Assembly (NCBI GenBank): GCA_964293585.1
Contig: CAXYYS010000018.1
Coordinates: forward strand, 1 to 37,676
DNA: 37,676 bases
Direction of reading: 5' to 3'
From: JAKVKY01 sp964293585
GTDB lineage: Bacteria; Bacillota; Negativicutes; Acidaminococcales; Acidaminococcaceae
The translations under genes were made by a program, and so were the position numbers. Of this stretch, positions 29,832-37,676 are shown one piece after another. Under the pieces are notes generated by a model. That model was not told the origin of the DNA. It did not search any database and worked only from the letters and a program-made list of their open reading frames with translations. Numbering within the stretch: the first letter of the stretch is position 1; the number at the start of each line of letters is the position of its first letter.

Positions 29832-31856
29832 ATGCAGGAGCAGGATTTGGGGAAGAAAGTAGCAGGGCAGGCAGGTAAGACGGAACCACTTTTGGACCGG
29901 GAAATTGGCGGCGAGCTGGACGCCAAAGCCCAGGAGCTTTTGGAAGATAAGGAAGCCGATGCCCGCATGCGGACTTATACAGGTCCCTGCGGTAAACTGA
30001 TAGTGATTTTATTGTGTATCTGGTCCGTATTTCAGTTGTATTTTACTACGATTGGCGCCATCAGCGCTATTAACTTACGGGCGTTTCACTGTATCTTTTT
30101 ACTGTTGTTTACTTTCTTATTGTTTCCAACCTATAAAAAAGAAAAACGGGTGCGTTCTTTACCGCCGGTTTGGGATATGTTATGTATCGCTTTGTCGGCC
30201 GGCACTTTTGGTTATTTAATTTTAAATTATACCCGCATCGCTCAGAGCGGCGGCCGGGTAGACACTTTTGAGCTGGGTATCGCGGCCGTGGCGTTGCTGA
30301 TGGTTTTTGAAGCAGCCAGACGTGCGTCGGGAAACCTGGCTATTTTGGCGCTCATCTTTTTAGGATACAACTGGTTCGGCGAATATCTGCCGGGACTGTT
30401 AGGCCATAACGGTTTTACTTTAAAACGGGTACTGATCACTCAGTTCTGGGGTACGGAAGGTGTGCTGGGGACAGGTATCGGCGTGTCGGCTACGTATATT
30501 TTCCTGTTCGTGCTCTTCGGCGCTTTTTTAAAGCACAGCGGGTTTTCCAAGTTCATTAACGATTTTTCTTTAACGCTGGTAGGTCAGACTTCCGGCGGTC
30601 CCGCCAAGGTGGCGGTAGTGGCTTCGGCACTTCTGGGTATGATTAACGGTTCCGCCATCGCCAACGTGGCGACCACGGGTACCATCACCATTCCTTTAAT
30701 GAAACGTACCGGCTACAAAAAAGAATTTGCCGGTGCAGTGGAAGCGGTGGCTTCTACCGGCGGTCAGTTCTGTCCGCCTATTATGGGCGCCGTGGGTTTC
30801 GTCATGGCGGAATTTTTGAATATCAGTTACACCAAGGTTATGCTGGCGGCCATCGTGCCGGCCTTCCTGTATTACCTGGGTTTGCTTTTCTCCGTCCATT
30901 TTGAAGCCAAGCGTCTGGGGTTGTCCGGACTGTCTAAAGAAAATATTCCGGATGCCATGCTGGTTTTAAAAGAGCAGGGCCATCTGGTTATTCCGTTGTT
31001 CACTTTGATCGGCCTCATGTTTGCCGGTTTTACGCCGCTCTATTCCGCGGTCATCTCTATTTTTGCCACTATCGCCGCCAGCTGGATTCGTCCGGAAACA
31101 CGTATGGGACTGCAAAAAATTATTGACGCTACGGTAGAAGGCGCCAAGAGTGCCATCTCCGTGGGCGTGTGTTGCGTCATCATCGGTATCATCATCGGTA
31201 CCGTGACCTTGACCAGTATGGGCTTGAACATGGGTTACTTAATCCTGTCCGTGGTTGATAATGACAATATTTATTTCACCGGCCTGTTAGTCATGATCAT
31301 GTCCACCATCCTGGGCATGGGCGTGCCCGGCGTGGCTGCGTACGTTATCGTCCAGGCGGTAGCCGTTCCGGTCTTGATTAACGCCGGTTGTCTGCCGATT
31401 ACTTCTCATATGTTCTGTTTAATCTACGCTTGTCTGTCCAACATTACGCCGCCGGTGGCCATGAGCGCCTATGTGGCGGCGGGCATCGCCGGGTCCGATC
31501 AGACCAAGACCGGTTTGTGGGCCGTACGGTTGGGCCTGATTGGTTTTATCATCCCGTTCTTCTTTTTGGATAATCCGGTATTGCTCATCGGCGTGGATAC
31601 CACGGCCAGTCTTGCCACCACTTTGTGGGCCGTGTTCACGGCGTCTCTGGGCACCGTGGCGCTGGTTTCCGCTTTGGAAGGCTGGCTGATTCACAAGGAT
31701 AATATTTTGGAACGCATAATTTTGTTAGCTGCCGCACCAGCTATGATGTATCCCGGTATCCTGACGGATATCGCCGGTATCGTCTGCCTTGTTGGCGTGA
31801 CCGTTTATCAGTTCATCTGCCACCGCCGGGCGCAGAACCCGACGCTGCCGGCTTGA
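29832..31856 (+). CDS. TAXI-TRAP transporter fused permease (DctQM type)
   Basis: This 674-residue membrane protein joins the small (4-helix) and large (12-helix) subunits of a TRAP transporter in one chain, as usual for TAXI systems. The N-terminal 50 residues are soluble and acidic. Visible family features include the conserved 'GMINGSAIANVATTGTITIPLM' block, 'STGGQFCPPIMGAVGFVMAE' and 'LGMGVPGVAAYVI'. It uses an ion gradient to import an organic acid delivered by a binding protein, which is encoded just downstream (31887). The substrate is unknown; C4-dicarboxylates or glutamate-like acids are plausible in this kind of organism. GGAGG lies before the ATG. TATAAT at 29777-29782 is the likely -10. 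Confidence 0.93.
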   Translation: MQEQDLGKKVAGQAGKTEPLLDREIGGELDAKAQELLEDKEADARMRTYTGPCGKLIVILLCIWSVFQLYFTTIGAISAINLRAFHCIFLLLFTFLLFPTYKKEKRVRSLPPVWDMLCIALSAGTFGYLILNYTRIAQSGGRVDTFELGIAAVALLMVFEAARRASGNLAILALIFLGYNWFGEYLPGLLGHNGFTLKRVLITQFWGTEGVLGTGIGVSATYIFLFVLFGAFLKHSGFSKFINDFSLTLVGQTSGGPAKVAVVASALLGMINGSAIANVATTGTITIPLMKRTGYKKEFAGAVEAVASTGGQFCPPIMGAVGFVMAEFLNISYTKVMLAAIVPAFLYYLGLLFSVHFEAKRLGLSGLSKENIPDAMLVLKEQGHLVIPLFTLIGLMFAGFTPLYSAVISIFATIAASWIRPETRMGLQKIIDATVEGAKSAISVGVCCVIIGIIIGTVTLTSMGLNMGYLILSVVDNDNIYFTGLLVMIMSTILGMGVPGVAAYVIVQAVAVPVLINAGCLPITSHMFCLIYACLSNITPPVAMSAYVAAGIAGSDQTKTGLWAVRLGLIGFIIPFFFLDNPVLLIGVDTTASLATTLWAVFTASLGTVALVSALEGWLIHKDNILERIILLAAAPAMMYPGILTDIAGIVCLVGVTVYQFICHRRAQNPTLPA

Positions 31857-31886
31857 AAAATATTTTAGTAAGGGGAGGAAAGTATT

Positions 31887-32906
31887 ATGCAACATTTACC
31901 AACATGGAAACGTATCCTGACTGCCACCCTGGCCGCCGCTTTAATGATCGGCGCGCTGTCTGGCTGCGGCGGCGCTAAGAAAGATGCCGCGCCTAAAGCT
32001 GCACCTGCAGCTGCCGGTGCCAAAATAAAAATTAATTTCCCGACGGCTTCGGCTTCCGGCGCCTTGTACGCCGTAGGCGCCGCTATCACTAATAACTGGA
32101 ACAAGACTGTGCCGGGCGTGAACGCCTCCAGCCAGGCTTCCGCCGGCGGCATTGCCAACCTGAACATGGTGTCTGAGGGCGAAGCGCAGGTTTCCATCGC
32201 TATCAGCAGCAACGTGTACCAATGTTTGAACGGCACCGATAGTTTTAAGGGTCATGCTTACAAAGATTTAAAAGCTATCGCCGGCCTGTACATGAATCCT
32301 AACCAGGTGGTAGTTACCGACAAATCCGGGATTAAAGATCTGGCCGGAGTAAAAGGCAAACATTTTGCCGTGGCTTCTGCCGGTTCCAGCGTCTATAACG
32401 AATGTGACGCTCATTTTACTACCGCCGGTTTAAAATTCCCCGGCGATATGAAAGCGGAATATATTACTTTTACCGATGCGGCTGATATGCTGCAGAACGG
32501 TTCCATCGACGGTGCCTGGATCATGAGCGGTGCTCCGGCTTCTGCCGTAGCTCAGGCTCTTACTGCCAAGTGCCATCTGATTAATATCAGCGATGACCTG
32601 ATCGCCAAGCTGCAGGCTAAGTATCCCTGGTACGCCAAGTATACGATTCCCGCCGGTACTTATCCTAACCAGGACCAGCCCGTGAACACTTCTGCCATTA
32701 AGATGGTAATGTTCTGCCGCGGCGATTTAAATGAGGATACCGTTTATAAGATGACCAAGGCATTTTGGGAAAACATTGACCAGTTGGGCAAATCCCAAAA
32801 GAACCTGAAAGGTTTAAAACCTGCCGATGCCGTGAAAGATATTGCCAATGTGCCGCTGCATCCGGGTGCTGCCAAATATTATAAAGAAATCGGTGTTTTG
32901 AAATAG
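31887..32906 (+). CDS. TAXI-family TRAP solute-binding lipoprotein
   Basis: This is a 339-residue extracytoplasmic binding protein for the fused TRAP permease directly upstream (30-nt gap). It has a signal peptide with lipobox LSGC (lipidated Cys27) and an Ala/Lys-rich linker. The TAXI features follow: INFPTASASGALYAVGAAI early on, and GVKGKHFAVASAGSSVYNEC in the second half of lobe one. It is anchored as a lipoprotein, which suits capture of solute in the periplasm of a diderm cell. It ends with TAG and has no visible terminator before the next gene. Confidence 0.93.
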   Translation: MQHLPTWKRILTATLAAALMIGALSGCGGAKKDAAPKAAPAAAGAKIKINFPTASASGALYAVGAAITNNWNKTVPGVNASSQASAGGIANLNMVSEGEAQVSIAISSNVYQCLNGTDSFKGHAYKDLKAIAGLYMNPNQVVVTDKSGIKDLAGVKGKHFAVASAGSSVYNECDAHFTTAGLKFPGDMKAEYITFTDAADMLQNGSIDGAWIMSGAPASAVAQALTAKCHLINISDDLIAKLQAKYPWYAKYTIPAGTYPNQDQPVNTSAIKMVMFCRGDLNEDTVYKMTKAFWENIDQLGKSQKNLKGLKPADAVKDIANVPLHPGAAKYYKEIGVLK

Positions 32907-32971
32907 TTAGACAAAATTTAAATTTGCGTTATAATTAGTACAAGCAGAAATCTGAAAAGGAGCTTGATATT

Positions 32972-33559
32972 ATGCGTAAATTTATAAAAACTATTGCTAC
33001 GGCCGCCTTGGCAGCTGCTTTGAGTATTACCGCCGTAACAGCTATTGCTGCCGCGTCTCAGGGTCAGGAAGGCATGGCGTACCGGGAGGTTCAGGACGCA
33101 GCTAACGGCCGCGGCACCGAAGGTATGGCCTACCGTGAAGACCAGGGACCCCAGAATGATGTGCTGGTACCCTGTAATCCGGACGGTACTACCGCCATGG
33201 GTCATGAAGGTATGGCTATCCGGGAACATCCTATGTATGGCCGTTTCCCCTTTGATACCCTGTCTAAGATTACGGGCAGATCTTATAACGATTTGTATGC
33301 TCAGGCCTACAAGGAACATTTGTGCTCCGCAGCTTTAGCAAAAAAGCTGGGCGTGTTTGAGGAATATCGTGCTGCGCGCCGGACGGCTTATAAAGTTTCT
33401 TACCGTCCGCTGGTAAAACGGCATGAGATGTCCCATTTCCAGCTGGACAGTTTGCTGCATAAAGCTGATGCACGTATCAGCAAGCTGCAGGCAGAACAGA
33501 TTGACTGGGCAAAACCAGACAACAACGCCATGAAACCGGTTGTCAACAAAAAAGCATAA
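32972..33559 (+). CDS. Secreted protein with three EGMAxRE repeats
   Basis: The 195-residue protein has a signal peptide (about 1-28). After it, the short motif EGMAYRE/EGMAIRE appears three times (33-39, 50-56 and 79-85), separated by Gly/Gln/Asn/Pro-rich linkers. The C-terminal part (about 92-195) is helical, basic and has two Cys in the protein as a whole (C68 and one near 119). I do not recognise a family. AAAAGGAGCTTG precedes the ATG and a strong terminator follows the stop. It follows the TRAP system on the same strand, but a functional link is unsupported. Confidence 0.65.
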   Translation: MRKFIKTIATAALAAALSITAVTAIAAASQGQEGMAYREVQDAANGRGTEGMAYREDQGPQNDVLVPCNPDGTTAMGHEGMAIREHPMYGRFPFDTLSKITGRSYNDLYAQAYKEHLCSAALAKKLGVFEEYRAARRTAYKVSYRPLVKRHEMSHFQLDSLLHKADARISKLQAEQIDWAKPDNNAMKPVVNKKA

Positions 33560-33570
33560 GCGTAAAAAAT

Positions 33571-33605
33571 AAATTGGCTTCTCCATGTGGGGAAGCCAAT
33601 TTTTT
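33571..33605 (+). terminator. Intrinsic terminator
   Basis: AAATTGGCTTC pairs with GAAGCCAATTT and is followed by T residues, just after the repeat-protein gene. Confidence 0.9.
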
Positions 33606-33650
33606 CTATGCAAATTTGAAGGGGAGAGCATTTGTTTGATCTGACGCAAT

Positions 33651-33767
33651 AAAAAAGGGCCTCTGAAAAGCTTTAGAGGCCCAAATACAAGGGAAGTGTA
33701 ATTGGCTTGGATGTTATTATTTAACTGCGGTAGTTTCAAAGAAACCACCTAAGTTAATTGACTTTCT
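33651..33767 (-). ncRNA. Candidate small RNA on the minus strand
   Basis: A minus-strand promoter (CAGACA 33802-33797, 17-nt spacer, TATAAT 33779-33774) faces a perfect terminator (AGAGGCCC/GGGCCTCT at 33657-33682, then T6). Between them is a second hairpin (33729-33749). No convincing gene lies in this 115-nt span; the only frame ends in a short '..GGFFETTAVK' stop without a start codon. The unit overlaps the promoter of the adjacent Crp/Fnr gene. Confidence 0.35.
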
Positions 33768-33786
33768 ATGCCGATTATATTACTAT
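33729..33786 (+). promoter_or_regulatory. Promoter of the second Crp/Fnr gene with upstream inverted repeat
   Basis: TTGACT (33758-33763), a 17-nt spacer and TACTAT (33781-33786) make a good promoter. The inverted repeat GGTAGTTTC-AAA-GAAACCACC (33729-33749) ends 8 nt before the -35 and could be an operator, possibly for autoregulation. Confidence 0.55.
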
Positions 33787-33838
33787 TGCTTAAAGATGTC
33801 TGTTGAAAAATCAACATAAAATGTCTGGAGGTGAAAAA

Positions 33839-34513
33839 ATGCAACCGGAAGATTTGCAAGTTTTACAAAAAAGCTTGTTGTTTGCAAATTTGGAGGTCAC
33901 TGAACTTTTACATTGTCTTCAGGCACGAAAATGTATCTATCACAAGGAGCAGATTCTTTTTCATGCAGGTGAAAAAGTAACTTGTTTAGGCATTGTGCTT
34001 AAAGGACGCATTAATACTGTCTCAGAAGATTTTCTTGGTAATCGGGCGATTGTTTGGTCTATGGGGCCGGGGCAGATTTTTTGTGATGCTTTTAGTTGTA
34101 CACAATCACAAAGGCTACCGGTCAGCTTGGTGGCTCAGATGGAAAGTGAAGTGCTGTTAATAGAGATTGAAAGGATCTTGCACACTTGTAATAAAAATTG
34201 TCCGGACCATGCACGTTTACAGAGTAATTTGATGCAAATCCTTGCCGAAAAATATGCTACCTTAAGTCAAAAAGTGGTCCACCTGTCAGGGCGGACCACG
34301 CGTCATAAGCTTTTATCGTACTTTTCTGAACAGGCAAAACAAGCAGGCAGTAAAACGTTTACGATACCTTTTAACCAGCAGGAATTGGCGGATTATCTTT
34401 TTCTGGAACGTTCTGGAGTTTCTACAGAATTGAACCGGTTAAAAAAAGCAGGCATACTGCTAGTCAAAGATGGATATTTTACCCTGTGTTTACCAAAAAG
34501 TTACGGGGAGTAG
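33839..34513 (+). CDS. Second Crp/Fnr-family transcriptional regulator
   Basis: The 224-residue protein has a cyclic-nucleotide-binding-like N-terminal domain and a C-terminal HTH (about 175-215; FNQQELADYLFLERSGVSTELNRLKK). Ser-rich and Cys-containing loops are present (for example CDAFSCTQSQ), but there is no N-terminal Cys cluster like FNR. It is of the Crp/Fnr type seen in Firmicutes, effector unknown. GGAGG lies 10 nt before ATG 33839; the TTG at 33803 is rejected. Base composition looks more AT-rich than its neighbours, which could mean transfer. It ends with TAG. Confidence 0.8.
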   Translation: MQPEDLQVLQKSLLFANLEVTELLHCLQARKCIYHKEQILFHAGEKVTCLGIVLKGRINTVSEDFLGNRAIVWSMGPGQIFCDAFSCTQSQRLPVSLVAQMESEVLLIEIERILHTCNKNCPDHARLQSNLMQILAEKYATLSQKVVHLSGRTTRHKLLSYFSEQAKQAGSKTFTIPFNQQELADYLFLERSGVSTELNRLKKAGILLVKDGYFTLCLPKSYGE

Positions 34514-34570
34514 CACATTGAGGTTAGAAGATATCGTTAAGCTTAAAATTGTTTACTAAAAGGACTTATT

Positions 34571-35374
34571 TTACTGCGGCACGATGTCACCCACGCCATT
34601 TAAGATTAAAGTGGGCTGGTAGGCATAATTTTTGATGCCTTCCCGGGTGCTGACGCCGGATAAAACCAGCACCGTCATCAGACCGGTTTCGATGCCGGCG
34701 ATGATATCCGTGTTCATGTTGTCGCCAATCATCACCGCATCGGCAGAATGCACGCCCAAAAGCTTCAGGCCCGTGCGCATGATGAGAGGATTCGGTTTGC
34801 CCACAAAATAAGCGGTGCGTCCCGTGGCCAGTTCGATGGGCGCTACCAGCGCCTTGCAGGCCGGAACCATGCCGTTTTCTCCGGGACCGCTGATATCGGA
34901 ATTGGTGGCGATAAGTTTAGCGCCGCGGTCAATAAGCTGTGCCGCCTTGGTAAGCATCATGTAATTGTAAGCCGGCGTTTCTCCTACTACCACATAATCC
35001 GGATTCACGTCGTTCATGGTGATGCCCACATCGTGAAGTTCGTTTAATAAACCGGCGCCGCCAATCACATAGGCGCTGCAGCCGGGAGCCTGCTGGGCCA
35101 AAAATTTGGCCGTGGCCATGGCGCTGGTGTAAAAATGGTTTTCAGCAACTTCCAGTCCCAGCCGGGATAATTTTTGTTTTAATTCCAGCGGCGTCCGTTC
35201 GCTGGCGTTGGTCAGGAACAGAAAATCTTTTTTCTCCCGGTACAACCAGTTGACAAATTCCCGTACTCCCGGCAGAATTTGGTTGCCATGGTAGATGACG
35301 CCGTCCATATCGCTGATGAAACCTTTTTTGTTCCGCAGCTCGGCTAATTTTTCGGCAAAGTGTTGATCGCTCAT
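34571..35374 (-). CDS. HAD-IIA family hydrolase (NagD-like)
   Basis: This is a 267-residue cytoplasmic phosphatase. The catalytic motif DMDG (Asp22, Asp24) comes early, followed by the NagD-type cap (about 75-185), LFLTNAS as motif II, the Lys of FVGKPNP, and MIGDNMNTDI as the metal-binding motif IV. It should remove phosphate from small molecules such as sugar or nucleotide phosphates; the substrate is unknown. GAAAGG precedes the ATG. A DUF6125-like gene lies 67 nt upstream on the same strand. Confidence 0.9.
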   Translation of the reverse strand: MSDQHFAEKLAELRNKKGFISDMDGVIYHGNQILPGVREFVNWLYREKKDFLFLTNASERTPLELKQKLSRLGLEVAENHFYTSAMATAKFLAQQAPGCSAYVIGGAGLLNELHDVGITMNDVNPDYVVVGETPAYNYMMLTKAAQLIDRGAKLIATNSDISGPGENGMVPACKALVAPIELATGRTAYFVGKPNPLIMRTGLKLLGVHSADAVMIGDNMNTDIIAGIETGLMTVLVLSGVSTREGIKNYAYQPTLILNGVGDIVPQ

Positions 35375-35441
35375 AGTAGTTACCTTTCATTTTCTAAATT
35401 AAAAATTTTATACGCTGCAGCCTTTGGGTGCCGCCGTATTT

Positions 35442-35972
35442 TTAGCGCCGTTCTTTTTCTGCAAGCCAAAATTTCCAGGCGCAGCAGCAAGTCTCATCCG
35501 TAATTTCCGGATAGCAGCTGACACAGGCGCAGTGAATCCTGTCATCAATAGCCCGGGCAAAGCCGGCGTATTCCACCAGGCCTACCGGTTTGCAGGGATG
35601 GAATTTCATACCTTTGCGTTCTCTTGCCCTTTGTACCCGGCAGTCCACGGAGCGATAAATCAAAGCGCCGTCTTGAAAGAGAATCTCATCCCGGTTCAGG
35701 TTGGCGTACAAGCGGTACTGTAAGGCTTGGGCCAGACCATCCAGCCCGGGACGAGCCGGCAGTTGTAAAAATTCTTTGATGCGTTTAGCTTCCAGTACTG
35801 TAAATTTTTTCCAGATTTCCACATCGTGCCACATGGCTTCATTCATGCCCAGCTTTTTTTCTACGGACTGGAACCAGACTCCGTCCATGGCCAGCCAGTT
35901 TTTGGCGCAGATGTCGATATAGGCGAGGAGTTGCTCTTTGGATAATTGGCCCAGTCGTTCTTTATGATTCAT
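35442..35972 (-). CDS. DUF6125-like cytosolic protein
   Basis: The 176-residue protein begins with a helical part (about 8-75; LAMDGVWFQSVEKKLG and W-x-x-x-x-V-E-A-K-R), which resembles DUF6125/ATC-hydrolase-like proteins. The second half is Cys-rich, with C110-, C126- and CACVSC/CCC-like clusters near 148-166. The Cys cluster suggests a metal or Fe-S site, but no function is known. AGGAGG precedes ATG 35972. It may share an operon with the NagD-like gene. No clear terminator is visible between them. The family assignment is tentative. Confidence 0.6.
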   Translation of the reverse strand: MNHKERLGQLSKEQLLAYIDICAKNWLAMDGVWFQSVEKKLGMNEAMWHDVEIWKKFTVLEAKRIKEFLQLPARPGLDGLAQALQYRLYANLNRDEILFQDGALIYRSVDCRVQRARERKGMKFHPCKPVGLVEYAGFARAIDDRIHCACVSCYPEITDETCCCAWKFWLAEKERR

Positions 35973-36124
35973 GCTATCAGCCTCCTGGAAAATTTGGGTT
36001 AAACCCCCGTGTAAACCGGGTAAAATTTCTTATGCAATTATTATAACATGTTGGCGCCGCGCCGGAAATATGTTTAGGAACAGCTTAAAAATTTGGCGGG
36101 ACTAAGGATACATTTTTGACCGGC

Positions 36125-36183
36125 ACTGAGGTTAGCCTCAGTACTAAAAATAAGTAGGCAATGTATAATAATACTGGTATAAT
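36125..36183 (+). promoter_or_regulatory. Porin promoter region with inverted repeat
   Basis: Two TATAAT boxes (36164-36169 and 36178-36183) lie about 130-150 nt before the porin ATG. A perfect inverted repeat ACTGAGG-TTAG-CCTCAGT (36125-36142) ends where the -35 of the first would start, and may be an operator or an upstream terminator. The rest of 35973-36310 has no gene, only a long leader. Confidence 0.5.
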
Positions 36184-36310
36184 ATATATGTTCATAAAAT
36201 ATGGTGATAGCCAGGAAAGAATTTTAAAAGAGGAAACCAGGAAACTCGCTTTAAATACTTTCCTCCTGTCGACATCATTTTATGAAAAAAATTTAGGGGG
36301 AGTGATTTAT

Positions 36311-37528
36311 ATGCAAAAATCTTTAGTGTTAGCCCTGGCTTTGGCTATGGGGATCAGCGCTACGGCGCTGGCGGCCAATCCGTTTAGCGATGTACCTGCC
36401 GGCCACTGGGCCTATGGCAGCATCGCCAAGCTGGCAGCTGCCGGCGTTGTTGACGGCTACGGTGACGGCACTTATCGGGGCGACCGCCTGATGACGCGCT
36501 ACGAGATGGCACAGATTGTAGCCCGGGCTATGGCCAAGGGCGCTAATGTGGACCGTCTGGCCAGCGAGTTTGCTGACGAGCTGGACAGCCTGGGCGTACG
36601 GGTAGCCAAGCTGGAAAAGAAAAGCGACAACGTGAAGATTACCGGTCAGGGTAGGTTTTCTTATCAGGATATAAGCATTCATAACGGTCCCGCCGATTAT
36701 CATATTTACAACAGCAGCTTACGTTCCCGGATCTGGTTTACCGGTGCGGTAAATGACAACTGGAATTATGTAGGTATGCTGCAGAATACACAGGCTTTTA
36801 ATGATAATGCCGGTAATGAGACTACAGATTTCCAGCGTGCCTATTTGCAGGGCCGTTTAGGCGGCACCCAAATTACGGCTGGCCGTCAGGACTTTACGCT
36901 GGTAGATGGAAATTTATATGACACCAGGATGGATGGTATTAAGGCTGAATACGGTGATAAAGTTAAACTAACTGCGTATTACGGACGGCCTACTGATGAA
37001 GATTTGCCTTTTGATTACCAAAAATTCTGGGGCGCTTCTGTAAGCGGCGACATGGGCAAGTTGAATCTTAGTGCCGGTTATGATAAGTTTACCAACGCCA
37101 GCGCATGGACGACAAATCTGAGTGGTGTAGCTGCCGGCGACAATGGCGTCTGGAATGCAGGCGCCAAGTACAATTTTGGCAAGGCTTCCCTGGGTGCTAT
37201 CTTTATGAAGTCTAATATTACTCAGCCGAATACGCCTGATAATGATAAAGCGTTTATCGTCACCGGTACCTTACTGGGCGCCGATGCAGCGAAACCGGGC
37301 AGCTGGGGTCTATGGGCCAAGTATTATAACCAGGGTTACGGCACCGTGATTGCCCATACCATGAACGGCCTTTATAGCAATTACGGTTTCCAGGGCTGGG
37401 GCACGGGTGTAAATTATACGGTAGCCAAGAACATGGTAGCAGCATTTGAATACTATGACCTGGTAGAAAAAGGTACTGCCGATATTGGCGAAAAAACTTT
37501 ATGGAGCGAGCTGACGGTAACGTTCTAA
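36311..37528 (+). CDS. SLH-domain outer-membrane porin (OmpM-like)
   Basis: This 405-residue protein starts with a signal peptide (about 1-21) and an SLH domain (about 22-76; FSDVPAGHWAYGSIAKLA..). The SLH domain in such proteins binds polyaminated peptidoglycan and tethers the outer membrane. A short coiled-coil-like stretch (about 85-110) leads to a beta-rich segment with alternating aromatic residues, ending in Phe (ELTVTF). This architecture is the hallmark of Negativicutes. The frame is open to 36161, but AGGGGGAGTG at about 36296-36304 makes ATG 36311 the likely start. A terminator follows at 37571-37607. Confidence 0.93.
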   Translation: MQKSLVLALALAMGISATALAANPFSDVPAGHWAYGSIAKLAAAGVVDGYGDGTYRGDRLMTRYEMAQIVARAMAKGANVDRLASEFADELDSLGVRVAKLEKKSDNVKITGQGRFSYQDISIHNGPADYHIYNSSLRSRIWFTGAVNDNWNYVGMLQNTQAFNDNAGNETTDFQRAYLQGRLGGTQITAGRQDFTLVDGNLYDTRMDGIKAEYGDKVKLTAYYGRPTDEDLPFDYQKFWGASVSGDMGKLNLSAGYDKFTNASAWTTNLSGVAAGDNGVWNAGAKYNFGKASLGAIFMKSNITQPNTPDNDKAFIVTGTLLGADAAKPGSWGLWAKYYNQGYGTVIAHTMNGLYSNYGFQGWGTGVNYTVAKNMVAAFEYYDLVEKGTADIGEKTLWSELTVTF

Positions 37529-37570
37529 AGTTTTGTAACTTATAGGAACAGAATTGCAGATAAGCTACGC

Positions 37571-37607
37571 CTGAAGATGGCCTCCCACAGGAGGGCGTGT
37601 TTTTTCA
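37571..37607 (+). terminator. Terminator of the porin gene
   Basis: CCTCC-CACA-GGAGG is extended by ACGC/GCGT-type pairing and followed by TTTTTT. Sequence 37608-37676 shows no gene. Confidence 0.7.
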
Positions 37608-37676
37608 AATAAATTAAGCAACAGCCGCATTTTTAAGACCGGGGGGTGGCCTAGAACGGTAATTAATAATTGGTAG

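Noticed and set aside
33066..33240. EGMAxRE repeats as a CRISPR or DNA repeat
   Set aside because: The repeats are conserved at the protein level with differing codons and irregular spacing, so they are a protein feature.
33335..33748. 137-codon minus-strand frame
   Set aside because: It runs through a terminator hairpin and most of it is the shadow of the repeat-protein gene.
36161..36310. 50-residue N-terminal extension of the porin
   Set aside because: The extension would put a non-signal sequence before a clear signal peptide, and a good ribosome site precedes ATG 36311. It also overlaps the promoter region.
1..37676. Insertion sequences, prophage or CRISPR arrays
   Set aside because: No transposase, integrase, phage structural gene, cas gene or regular direct-repeat array was recognised.

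Overview
The window looks like chromosome from a diderm Firmicute of the class Negativicutes, and most likely from the Acidaminococcaceae (a Phascolarctobacterium-like organism; this placement is inference). The main evidence is an OmpM-type porin at 36311-37528, which joins a signal peptide and one SLH domain to a predicted beta-barrel. Supporting evidence is Firmicute-style gene starts (strong AGGAGG sites), a T-box leader, a TAXI-TRAP transporter, a group-B-like [FeFe] hydrogenase and a PTS HPr/enzyme I pair with no sugar permease nearby. Together these suggest an anaerobe that lives on organic or amino acids rather than sugars.

Layout. 1-3632: a secreted DUF3298-like protein, a monomeric [FeFe] hydrogenase and an iron-dependent alcohol/glycerol dehydrogenase. 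3633-4259: non-coding, with a dense cluster of DnaA boxes around a perfect inverted repeat. 4260-5630: a divergent UxaE-like (tagaturonate epimerase family) protein. 5725-6250: a complete T-box riboswitch that appears to have no aminoacyl-tRNA synthetase or amino-acid gene after it. 6467-11032: the large subunit of glutamate synthase, without gltD. 11173-12339: an Fsr-type MFS exporter. 12409-15782: a small regulatory block made of an XRE regulator, a zinc-ribbon membrane protein and a small membrane protein in one operon, then a Ser/Thr kinase divergent from an HTH protein. 15895-16943: rpsF-ssb-rpsR. 17091-18599: a secreted HAD phosphatase split by an in-frame amber codon. 18683-21573 (minus): ptsH, ptsI and a tandem DUF805 protein. 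21729-25138: a LUD-domain protein translationally coupled to a soluble hybrid histidine kinase. 25171-28107: a Crp/Fnr regulator, a NapH-like 4Fe-4S membrane protein and a membrane diguanylate cyclase. 28211-29185: a GH5 lipoprotein. 29313-29615: tRNA-Lys, tRNA-Val and tRNA-Phe. 29832-32906: a TAXI-TRAP transporter. 32972-34513: a secreted repeat protein and a second Crp/Fnr regulator. 34571-35972: a NagD-like phosphatase and a DUF6125-like protein. The window ends with the porin.

How the parts may work together (inference). The hydrogenase and alcohol dehydrogenase are redox sinks. GOGAT provides glutamate, the TRAP system takes up organic acids and the porin gives outer-membrane permeability. 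Several sensors (hybrid kinase, diguanylate cyclase, two Crp/Fnr proteins, Ser/Thr kinase) suggest tight redox and nutrient sensing. HPr keeps His15 but has Arg at position 46, so the HPr-kinase regulatory site is gone. The most unusual items are the DnaA-box cluster, the orphan T-box, the kinase gene whose Shine-Dalgarno is separated from its start by a hairpin, the amber-split phosphatase and a possible small RNA at 33651-33767.
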